NCBI GenBank assembly: GCA_018679295.1
Contig: JAHHLP010000150.1
Span: 1 to 5,652, forward strand
DNA from: Rhodothermia bacterium
GTDB taxonomy: Bacteria > Bacteroidota > Rhodothermia > Rhodothermales > JABDKH01
Length of the DNA stretch: 5,652 nucleotides
Reading direction: 5' to 3'
Under the pieces are notes generated by a model. That model was given only the letters and a program-made list of their open reading frames with translations, ran no database searches and had not been told where the DNA came from. Both the position numbers and the translations under genes were made by a program. This document shows positions 1 through 5,652 of the stretch, piece after piece; the first letter of the stretch is position 1; each line of letters starts with the position of its first letter.

Positions 1-183
1 TTTCAGCACCATGGATCTGAGTGGATTGCAATCGCCAAGCTGCTACCGGGAGGTGCGGAGGCTGATCCAAATAATAATAATCGAGACTTATTCGGCTCCA
101 GCGTTTCGGTGCACGGCGAGAACGCCGTGGTTGGGGCATGGGGTCGCAACGATTTTGGCCGGCAGGCAGGTGCGGCCTACGTC
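1..183 (+). other. Domain: last FG-GAP repeat of a truncated beta-propeller (residues 1-61)
   Basis: The segment follows the FG-GAP repeat pattern: a W-x-x-x-A-K-L-L-P strand (W9 to P16), an Asp/Asn-rich loop (residues 22-29), the signature D-L-F-G-S-S-V-S-V, then G-E-N-A-V-V-G-A and a closing G-A-A-Y-V. Such repeats usually occur in sets of about seven that form an integrin alpha-like propeller, with the Asp/Asn loop often binding calcium. Only one repeat is visible, so the rest should lie upstream. The next domain begins directly afterwards, so this is probably the last blade. Confidence 0.8.
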
Positions 184-3100
184 CAGCCGCTCCTGCTCGA
201 GCCGATCCGGGTTAATGCATCAGACGGAGCTTTCGAGGATCGCATTCAGATTAGCTGGACCGACCCCGGGAAAAACGAGAGCGGCTTTAGCGTCTACCGT
301 CGAGGTACAAAAGGAACGCTCGAACTCGTTGGTACGGTCGCCGCCAACACGGAAGCATATGACGACATCGACGTAGTCCCGGGCGGAGTATTCGAGTATT
401 GCGTCACTTCAATCAATCCTGACCTCTCGAACGTAGGGCCGCGTCTTGGCGAATCACTACCTTCCTGCGATATTGGCTGGCGTCCGGCCAATGGTGCGAT
501 CAGCGGTCAGGTGTCAGCACTGATACAACAAGGCGTTCGGCTTGCGTCTGCCGAGACTACCGATACGAGTGCACCGGACGAAGGCGAATTGCCTTCCAGC
601 CAGCATAGCAGCGCCTCTTCTTCGGATACAACCTTTTTGTCGGCAAGTATGGGGGCGGCGGAGAACAATACCGTTGACATCTGCCTCGACCCAAATCCGA
701 ACCAGGCGCTGCGCTTCGACGGAGTGGGAGGTTACGTTTCGATCGAGCCTGGACAGCCCACGTCCAACTTCTCGGTTTGCGCGTGGATCAAGACGACGGC
801 CCGCACCGGACACATTGTCGGCCGGGGTCGTGCGGACACAGCCAACGAGACGATCGCGTTAGGACTTGACAACGGTCGACTGACATACTCCCAACTGAAC
901 GGGACTGAGTTCACCCAGTTGTCGAGTTCGGCGGCTGTGAACACAGGGCAGTGGAACCGGGTTTGCGTTGTTGACGACGGCGCAACGGCTACTCTGTACG
1001 TGAACGGTCAACCGGCCGGCTCGACCTTCTTCGACCGACCGACGACTACGACGCTGGCCATAGGAGCGACCGAGATCTTTGGGGAACCGGGCGCTTTCTT
1101 CGAAGGCGGCATTGACGAAGTGCAGATCTGGAATGTGGCCCTGAGTGCCGAAGCGATTGACCAGACATCTAGAAAGCTGACCGGACGAGAGACGGGTCTC
1201 ATTGGCTATTGGCCCTTCGATCAGGGAAGGGGGCTTGTTGTGCCGGACCTGACCGAGTCTTCGGCACATGGCACACTCGAGCAGGGTGTCCACTGGATAG
1301 AAGGCTCGAACGTGGGCGAATGCACTCAGTCCGATAACAACGGCAACTACACGGTAGGCGGTATCCGATACGGGGACAAGAGCACGTTCACCGTAACGCC
1401 GATTGAGGATGGACGATCATTCGTTCCAGCTCAGAAGGAGATCACCCTCAGCATCGAGAGTCCGATCGAAAACCAAGTCGATTTTGCTGACGTCACGCAG
1501 GTTGGTATCTCCGGGACTGTAGAATACGAGGGCACCGAGTGTACAGTACCGGATGTCGAGATCAGAGTCAACGGTGTCAACCGCACCAACACGGAATCGG
1601 ATGGCACCTACTCTGTCTCCGTTTTCCCGTCCGAAGACCCCACGGACCTCTATCGCATCGAGCCCTGGCTCACTACGCAAGACCCTTCTGATCTGACCCA
1701 GTTCCAGCCACAGAAGCGAGACCTGTTCGTCAACGACGACCTGCTCGATATCGACTTTGCAAGCACAAAGAAGCGAGTCCTTCGCGGCTTCTTTGGCGCC
1801 AGCTGTGCAACTGCCGGCAACATCGGTACAGCAACGCTCAAGGTGTTTACGGAGGACGGATGCTTTGACCAGGAGGTGCCAATAATTGCGGGAAGTTTTG
1901 AATTGGAACTCCCGCCACAGAAATACCTGGTGCAGGTCGTCAACGTAGTACCAGCTAATCCCGAGCTTCAAACGGATATCACTGAGTTCTTTGACGAACT
2001 CGGAGCCCGTGAAGTTGATCTCACGACAGATGACGATACACTCGACTTCATTTACCGACCGGATATCAAAGTCGAGATTGTCGGCCTTCCGAACCCGCCA
2101 TCACAATGCACGTCTTCGGGCTATTTCGCGGACGGCAGAACATTGCCGGCGGTCCCCATCATCGGCCGTCTCGAGACCGTGCCTCTAACAATCAATGTCA
2201 GTGAAGACTATGGGGACCTCGGAGCCTGTCCGGTCGAGGATGGAACAGTTCAGATCTTTGATGGCATCGCCGACCTTTCGGGGTCGCCGACGACCCTGAC
2301 TATCAAGGACGGGAAGGTGGAGTATGAGACAATCGGACGATCACCAAATATCACGGCCGGAGCGTTCGTCGAAGGAGCCGACCGTTCGTATCAAAAGTCG
2401 CTGACAGCAATTGCGAATGTCGAGGGCAAGGCGGCCGTTTCAGCCACTGAATGGGCCGTCGTCGAGGGCCTCCGCCCAAGAACAGCCGAGTTCGTCTCTG
2501 CGACCACTGATCCGTTTCCGTTGATGATCTTGCGAGACCCGCCGGGCAGTAACTCGTTCGCATATATCGAAGAGGGTACACAGATGTGTACGACCATCAG
2601 CGATATGCAGGTCACGGGTGGAAGCGCCGGTTTCTCGGGTCAAGGCTATTTTGGATTCAAACAGTTCACGGGAATCGCACTTGGTCCGTTCGTTGGCATC
2701 GATGGTGGGGCCGGTCTATTGATTCGAGCCAAGATCAAGGCCGGTCGCGACAATGGAAGCGGAGGAGCTGTTGAGATCTGTACGAAGACGACCGAGCGGT
2801 GGTCCACATCAAGCGATATGACGTGGGTCGGCGAGGATCTCTACATGGGCGTCGCGCTCAACCTGGTGTTCGCGCGAGCAGACGTACTTGATGTCGAAGC
2901 CTGTCAGATTGACCTGAGTGAGCAGATCGTCGGCGACTTGAACCCGGAAGACGCGTTTGAGACGACCTACGTCTACGGAGAGACCCACATCGAACAATCG
3001 CTAATTCCGGCACTCACCGACTTGATCGAGTTGACGTCAGGGGATGTAACCCTTTCTGGCGATCCGAACGAAGACGGGACCGAAGACGTGGTCAGGCTGG

Positions 3101-5652
3101 ATCAAGCGCTCGCCAACTGGAACAAGCACTTAATCATCGAGGATTCTCTGGCCCAGAAAGCGCTGTTGGGGAAAGTTAAGAATAGATCCTTTAGCGCCGG
3201 AGCCGAATACGAGTTCTCTCACGAGAGGGGAAAGGACAGTACAAAGACCACGACTACTCGGATCTACTTCGAGACGGAGGACGAGATCGGACTCATTCTC
3301 ACGTTAGCCTGGGACAACGAGGCACTAGCCACGTTCTCGGTCAACACGGAGATTACTAGAGACTCAACCACGTCGGACGGCGAATCGAGGACGGTTGGCT
3401 ACGTGCTATCTGATGGCGATACGGGTGATTTCTTCTCCGTTGATGTCGGCGACGACCCCAAGTACCACACGCCGGTATTTGGGATCGTGTCAGGGCGGAG
3501 TTCCAACCCGTGGGAGCATTCCCCTGGTGCTGTAGAGAGTGACGGCCGAAGGTGCGGAACAGATCGGAAACGAGGTATCGACGGCCTGGATAACCCCTGC
3601 ACCCAGCGGCGCGACTGGCCCGAAATCGAAGTCGCGGGGGGTGGCGTCTTGCGCAACGTGGATCCTGACGGACAAGGCACTTTTGAGGTCACACTGACAA
3701 ACAAGAGCGAAACTCCGGAACGACGACAATATGTCCTTGGAGTACCCGGTGAGACGAATCCTCGGAACCTTGGGCTCACGGCCACAGGAGACCTTCTCGG
3801 AGGCGAGCGACTCGAAACATTCCTTCTTGATGCAAACGAGTCTCGAACGATAAACGTCGATGTATTGCGCGTTTCTACACCGTATGCCTATGAGGACGTC
3901 GCCCTAATTTTCTATCCGGCAACAGAGTACGAAATCTGGAAGTCCGATCCCCGGCAGACTTCGGTCATGGTTGACACGGCGTTTGTAAGTGTGTACTTCG
4001 ACGCCCCATGCAGCGACATCTCACTCGTTCGACCCAAGAACCCCTGGCTTCACAATTCGGCGAGCGCAGATTCATTAGAGATCATTCTTGGCGGATTCAC
4101 GAGTGACATCTCCCTTGCGGATTCGTTGACGGCGATCGGGGTTCAGTACAGGAAAGTCGGCAGTCCGGACTGGCTCCCCGCCTTCCCGGTAGTCACACTC
4201 GACCCATCAGCGACTTCCTGGGCCGGAAAATGGATGCCCCCGATCGACGCCGACTACGAACTGCGCGCCTTTACAGAATGTGAGTCCATAGCGGCGGGCA
4301 ATGATCCGGCACCAAGGGTGTTCAGCGACGTTGCTGCAGGGACCGTGGATCGGACACCACCTCGGCCTCTCGGTTCACCAACCCCATCGGACCAGGTGCT
4401 CGCTCTGGGCAGCGCCATTTCCGCGACCTTCAACGAGCCGATCGACTGCGAGTCGATCTCGACGTCGGGCGCATTTCAGAACACGAAGCTTCGTTTCGTA
4501 ACGGGCCCCTCGATGACGGAACCCGGGGATCCCGGTATAGGCGGCCTCGATGCCGTGTGCAACGGCGAGACGGTTGTAATTGAGCCACCAAATACGTTTG
4601 ACTGGGACGCTGCCGAAGGTCAGATCATGGAAGCTCGATTTGTGTCGGGACTCGAAGACGCACAGGGTAAGTCGCAGGTGATCGAAGACCTCGCGGGCAA
4701 CCCGATCGCAAACGACATCGCCTGGCAGTTCACGGTCCGCCGCAGCGCGTTTACGTGGAGCCCTGCCGACCTGACGGTTAACGTAGACCTCGGCAGCAAC
4801 GCCGAGTTTGCCGCCCAGCTCGTCAACGGCCGCGTACGGCTGGTCGAGTACGCCCTGAACGGCGTGCCCGGATGGCTGTCCGCTTCGCCACCCGAGGGGA
4901 CGGTCGCGCCGGCCGATGCCTCCGCGGTCTCGTTCCTGGTAAGCGACACGCTGGCCATCGGACAGTACACGGCCACCATCCTCGCGGAGAACGACGGCCT
5001 GCCCTCACAACTCAACCTGACCGTCGACGTCAGCTGCCCGTCGCCAGGATGGAACCTGGATCCGAACCGCTTCTCGTACAGCATGGAGCTGACCGCTGCG
5101 TTGTCGCTCGAGGGCATCCTGTCGACCGACACCGACGACCGCCTCGGCGCCTTCGTGGGTGACGAGCTGCGTGGAACAGGCACAGCGAATACCTCTGGCG
5201 TCGTCCAGATGACGATCTACAGCCCGCTGCCCGCAGGTGAAACGGTGACCTTCCGCGCGTTGGATGCGTCGGCCTGTCGACTCTATCCGGCCACGGATCT
5301 GATCTTGCCGTTCGTGAGCGGCACGTCGCAGGGCGATACGGCCAACCCGATCGCCATCGACGCGATGAACAGCCCGCCTCAGCAGTCGGTCGCCCTCGCG
5401 AAGGGCTGGACATGGTTCTCGATCAACCGGACTCCGTCCTCAACCGACCCGGACGACGTGCTTGCCACCCTCGCCCCCGCCAACAGCGATGTGCTCAAGA
5501 GCCAGACGGCGTTCAGCCTCTTCGACGGCGCCACACGCAGCTGGATCGGCGCACTGAACGACGTGGTACCAGGCAATGCCTACATGGTGAAGCTGAGCGG
5601 ACCTAACTCGCTGGTGGTCTCGGGCACGCCCGTCGACGCGCTGGGTTCGCCC
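1..5652 (+). CDS. Giant multidomain secreted/surface protein (FG-GAP, Fn3, LamG, carboxypeptidase-regulatory-like, SbsA Ig-like, BACON-like); partial at both ends
   Basis: Frame 1 is open across all 1884 codons, and the translation gives coherent domain sequence throughout. The start and stop codons lie outside, so the full protein exceeds 1884 residues and no start or ribosome binding site can be assigned. Modules in order: FG-GAP tail, Fn3, carboxypeptidase-regulatory-like fold with an inserted LamG, two further such sandwiches, a large unassigned central region, Ig/Fn3-like domains, SbsA Ig-like, BACON-like and two C-terminal modules. These families are mostly extracellular and bind carbohydrates, proteins or other cells, so an adhesin or surface-structure role is inferred; the ligand is unknown. 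No catalytic motif and no transmembrane stretch is seen. The chain is acidic: D+E outnumber K+R about 2:1 in residues 1001-1100 and 1681-1884. It has 22 cysteines, fitting an oxidising location. No frameshift or internal stop occurs. Coding is certain; the domain calls are from pattern recognition and vary in strength. Confidence 0.96.
70..81 (+). repeat. Short (AAT)4 trinucleotide tract encoding four Asn
   Basis: Four perfect AAT codons encode N24-N27 in the loop before the FG motif of the FG-GAP repeat. Length change by whole units would keep the frame, so it could only vary loop length, not switch the gene off. The asparagines lie where this family often has calcium-binding Asp/Asn residues. 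It is short and may be chance. Confidence 0.5.
202..468 (+). other. Domain: fibronectin type III-like (residues 68-156)
   Basis: The order of conserved positions matches Fn3. V71-x-A-S-D-G precedes the B-strand I-Q-I-S-W with Trp86. Then come G-F-S-V-Y-R (residues 95-100), Y120 followed by D-D, and P-G-G-V-F-E-Y-C-V with Tyr133. Cys134 and Cys156 lie near the end of the domain and could pair. Fn3 domains are spacers or protein-binding modules with no enzymatic activity. In surface proteins that carry FG-GAP propellers this domain commonly follows the propeller, as it does here. Confidence 0.8.
469..711 (+). other. Domain: first half of a split carboxypeptidase-regulatory-like sandwich, with Ser/Thr-rich insert (residues 157-237)
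   Basis: N164-G-A-I-S-G-Q-V resembles the first strand of carboxypeptidase-regulatory-like (CarboxypepD_reg) domains, which usually open with I-x-G-x-V. The next expected strand (V-x-V-x-L) appears as T-V-D-I-C-L-D-P at residues 224-231. Between them is a low-complexity stretch (about residues 181-218) rich in Ser, Thr, Ala and acidic residues. The fold does not finish here: the LamG domain starts at residue 236 and the missing strands come after it, at residues 437-500. Confidence 0.6.
706..1299 (+). other. Domain: LamG / concanavalin A-like lectin fold (residues 236-433)
   Basis: The typical landmarks are in order: A-L-R-F-D-G-V-G-G-Y-V (236-246), F-S-V-C-A-W-I-K-T (257-265), G-Q-W-N-R-V-C-V-V-D (316-325), L-Y-V-N-G (332-336), L-A-I-G-A (352-356), F-F-E-G-G-I-D-E-V-Q-I-W (366-377), A-L-S at 380-382, and G-L-I-G-Y-W-P-F-D (399-407). 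It ends with H-G-T-L. This is the LamG/laminin_G_3 jelly roll of about 200 residues, found in secreted proteins that bind glycans or proteins, often with calcium. Cys260 and Cys322 sit at matching points in two core strands and may form a disulphide. The ligand cannot be told from sequence. Confidence 0.92.
1309..1500 (+). other. Domain: second half of the split carboxypeptidase-regulatory-like sandwich (residues 437-500)
   Basis: The segment reads T-Q-S-D-N-N-G-N-Y-T-V-G-G-I-R-Y-G (residues 442-458), then F-T-V-T-P with F-V-P-A-Q-K, and closes with V-D-F-A-D-V-T. In CarboxypepD_reg domains the T-D-x-x-G-x-Y-x-x-x-x-x-x-x-G block directly follows the first two strands. Here it is about 210 residues away, on the far side of the LamG domain. 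Cys441 at its start could pair with Cys228 at the end of the first half and clamp the insertion point. Confidence 0.7.
1501..1770 (+). other. Domain: carboxypeptidase-regulatory/CNA-B-like sandwich (residues 501-590)
   Basis: I503-S-G-T-V opens the domain. It is followed by C514-T-V-P-D-V-E-I-R-V-N-G and T-E-S-D-G-T-Y-S-V-S-V (residues 531-541), the usual strand and turn pattern of this family. It ends with L-L-D-I-D-F-A, parallel to the V-D-F-A-D ending of the preceding sandwich, so the two look like tandem copies that have diverged. Such domains act as prealbumin-like spacers in extracellular proteins. Confidence 0.75.
1771..2070 (+). other. Domain: third, degenerate carboxypeptidase-regulatory-like sandwich (residues 591-690)
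   Basis: V593-L-R-G-F-F-G-A lies where an I-x-G-x-V strand is expected. It is followed by A-T-L-K-V-F-T-E-D-G, then S-F-E-L-E-L-P-P-Q-K-Y-L-V-Q-V (residues 632-646), which fits the later strands and turn. It ends with L-D-F-I-Y-R-P, again like the V-D-F ending of the two preceding units. Cys602 and Cys621 could pair within the domain. The family match is weaker than for the two preceding units. Confidence 0.5.
2071..2520 (+). other. Unassigned beta-rich segment (residues 691-840)
   Basis: Alternating hydrophobic strands run throughout, for example I-K-V-E-I-V-G-L, V-P-L-T-I-N-V-S-E and T-V-Q-I-F-D-G, followed by K-D-G-K-V-E-Y-E-T-I and R-S-Y-Q-K-S-L-T-A-I-A. Cys703 and Cys743 are the only cysteines. 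The strand rhythm suggests one or two Ig-like or macroglobulin-like sandwiches, but I recognise no diagnostic motif and do not name a family. Confidence 0.45.
2521..3630 (+). other. Central ordered region of unknown function (residues 841-1210)
   Basis: About 370 residues that I cannot place in a named family. It starts with M-I-L-R-D-P-P-G-S-N-S-F-A-Y-I-E and a Gly-rich stretch (873-935). An acidic part follows with T-T-Y-V-Y-G-E-T-H-I (residues 989-998), an Asp/Asn loop at 1021-1029, and the helical-looking V-R-L-D-Q-A-L-A-N-W-N at 1031-1041. Then come F-S-A-G-A-E-Y-E-F-S (1064-1073), G-D-F-F-S-V-D-V (1142-1149), and P-V-F-G-I-V-S-G-R-S-S-N-P-W-E-H (1158-1173). These blocks resemble conserved blocks I recall from other very large LamG-containing surface proteins, but that memory is unverified. 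Tryptophans and glycines within defined strands argue for a folded domain rather than a linker. Confidence 0.6.
3631..3990 (+). other. Domain: Ig/NEW3-like sandwich (residues about 1211-1330)
   Basis: G-T-F-E-V-T-L-T-N-K-S-E (residues 1227-1238) followed by Y-V-L-G-V and N-E-S-R-T-I-N-V-D-V-L (1279-1289) matches the common 'x-V-x-L-x-N-x-S ... x-x-x-V-x-V' layout of Ig-like domains that handle stretches between larger modules, such as NEW3 or CARDB. V-A-L-I-F-Y-P (1300-1306) would be a late strand. The exact family is uncertain. Confidence 0.45.
3991..4344 (+). other. Domain: fibronectin type III-like (residues about 1331-1448)
   Basis: The segment starts V-Y-F-D-A-P-C with Cys1337 and ends Y-E-L-R-A-F-T-E-C with Cys1427, so a single disulphide could tie the ends. 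S-L-E-I-I-L-G-G-F, I-G-V-Q-Y-R-K and the final Y-E-L-R-A fit the B, C and F strands of an Fn3 domain, and the 'Y-x-L-R-A' strand is typical. W1390 and W1407 lie in the middle. Confidence 0.5.
4348..4740 (+). other. Domain: SbsA-type Ig-like (residues 1450-1580)
   Basis: The opening D-R-T-P-P-R-P-L-G-S-P-T-P-S-D, then I-S-A-T-F-N-E-P-I-D-C (residues 1473-1483), is the signature of SbsA Ig-like domains (D-x-x-P-P ... P-x-x-x ... F-S/N-E-P-I/M-D). The closing L-E-D ... D-L-A-G-N-P-I ... W-Q-F-T-V (residues about 1655-1579 region ends at V1579) is equally typical, with 'D-x-x-G-N-x-L ... F-T-V'. Cys1483 and Cys1520 may pair. These domains are common in tandem in surface-layer and cell-wall-associated bacterial proteins, where they are structural. 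Confidence 0.8.
4741..5037 (+). other. Domain: BACON-like Ig-fold (residues 1581-1679)
   Basis: F1584-T-W-S-P opens the domain, with P-G-W-L-S-A-S-P-P-E-G-T-V at residues 1623-1635, S-V-S-F-L-V-S-like strand around 1643-1648, and I-G-Q-Y-T-A-T-I-L-A at 1653-1662. The layout 'x-W-L-x-x-x-P-x-x-G-x-x-x ... x-V-x-F-x-V ... x-x-G-x-Y-x-x-x-I' is that of BACON and related Ig-like repeats found in Bacteroidota and other bacteria, often in carbohydrate-active or surface proteins. The base composition changes just before this domain begins. Confidence 0.6.
5038..5373 (+). other. C-terminal-type module with LGAFVGDELRG motif (residues 1680-1791)
   Basis: The module begins P-G-W-N-L-D-P-N-R-F-S-Y-S-M-E-L-T-A (residues 1682-1699). 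It continues G-I-L-S-T-D-T-D-D-R-L-G-A-F-V-G-D-E and L-R-G (1705-1725), then V-V-Q-M-T-I-Y-S with F-R-A-L-D (1734-1755). I know this pattern from the C-terminal parts of large secreted proteins in Bacteroidota, Rhodothermota and related lineages, with no assigned function. The cysteines near its ends (1679 and 1759) may pair. The family link is from memory. Confidence 0.6.
5374..5652 (+). other. C-terminal-type module with GWTWFSIN and WIGAL motifs (residues 1792-1884, truncated)
   Basis: L1799-A-K-G-W-T-W-F-S-I-N is followed by V-L-K-S-Q-T-A-F-S-L-F-D (residues 1831-1842), S-W-I-G-A-L (1847-1852), V-V-P-G-N-A-Y-M-V-K-L (1855-1865) and S-L-V-V-S-G-T-P-V (1870-1878). This is a recurrent small beta-rich module of unknown function that often follows the LGAFVGDE-type module and may repeat in tandem. 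The last four codons and whatever follows are cut off, so a second copy or a secretion-sorting domain could lie just downstream. Confidence 0.6.

Noticed and set aside
70..81. (AAT)4 tract as a phase-variation switch
   Set aside because: The unit is three bases and in frame, so slippage would not shift the reading frame; four units is also short for a hypermutable tract.
11..376. 121-codon plus-strand frame starting at an ATG near the window start
   Set aside because: Out of frame with the FG-GAP and Fn3 coding sequence that covers the same bases; the product lacks domain features.
859..1293. 144-codon minus-strand open frame
   Set aside because: It is opposite the LamG domain, the best-supported domain in the window; no motif in the antisense product.
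1417..1971. 184-codon minus-strand open frame
   Set aside because: It overlaps the carboxypeptidase-regulatory-like sandwiches on the plus strand, which have clear family motifs. The antisense translation shows no recognisable domain.
4872..5162. 96-codon plus-strand frame in another register
   Set aside because: The product is Arg/Gly/His-rich, typical of an out-of-frame reading of GC-rich coding DNA, inside the main gene.
4620..5183. 187-codon minus-strand open frame
   Set aside because: It lies opposite well-recognised SbsA, BACON-like and C-terminal module sequence. Its translation is rich in Ser, Arg and Pro with no domain pattern, as expected opposite GC-rich coding sequence.
601..5343. 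Matches to the Bacteroidota O-glycosylation motif D-[ST]-[AILMTV] (for example residues 209-211, 679-681, 1048-1050, 1079-1081, 1779-1781)
   Set aside because: About ten matches were found, and a rough estimate from amino-acid frequencies also gives about ten by chance, so there is no enrichment to report.
1..5652. RNA genes, promoters, terminators, CRISPR arrays or mobile-element ends
   Set aside because: The whole window is continuous coding sequence. I saw no long direct or inverted DNA repeats, no tRNA-like cloverleaf and no hairpin followed by a T-run.

Overview
The window is the interior of one very large protein-coding gene. Plus-strand frame 1 (codons starting at positions 1, 4, 7...) is open from the first base to the last: 1884 codons with no stop. 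Neither the start codon nor the stop codon lies inside. No other gene, RNA gene, promoter, terminator, insertion sequence or CRISPR array can be supported. The shorter open frames on either strand are shadows of this gene.

The product reads as a secreted or cell-surface mosaic protein built from beta-sandwich modules. In order it has: the tail of an FG-GAP (integrin-type beta-propeller) region (residues 1-61); a fibronectin type III-like domain (68-156); a carboxypeptidase-regulatory-like domain split in two by an inserted LamG/concanavalin-type domain (157-500, LamG at 236-433); two more carboxypeptidase-regulatory/CNA-B-like sandwiches (501-690); a long central region matching no named family I can assign with confidence, though it looks well ordered (about 691-1210); an Ig/NEW3-like domain (about 1211-1330); a fibronectin-like domain (about 1331-1448); an SbsA-type Ig-like domain (1450-1580); a BACON-like domain (1581-1679); and two C-terminal modules of the kind seen in surface proteins of Bacteroidota and Rhodothermota (1681-1884). 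The protein is acidic and has 22 cysteines spread about one or two per module, which suits an extracellular, disulphide-stabilised stalk or adhesin. No enzyme active site and no transmembrane segment is visible.

The source is most likely a marine or saline bacterium of the Bacteroidota/Rhodothermota (FCB) group. This is an inference from the C-terminal modules (LGAFVGDELRG and the GW..FSIN / WIGAL / VPGNAYMVK pattern), the acidic composition and the fairly high GC. A signal peptide and more FG-GAP repeats would be expected upstream. A cell-envelope sorting signal, for example a type IX secretion C-terminal domain, might lie downstream, but neither is in view.

The points most worth a second look are the LamG domain nested inside another domain, the large unnamed central region, and a sharp rise in third-position GC (about 57-70% to about 85%) near position 4680. 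That rise coincides with the switch to the C-terminal modules and suggests the gene was assembled from parts with different histories.
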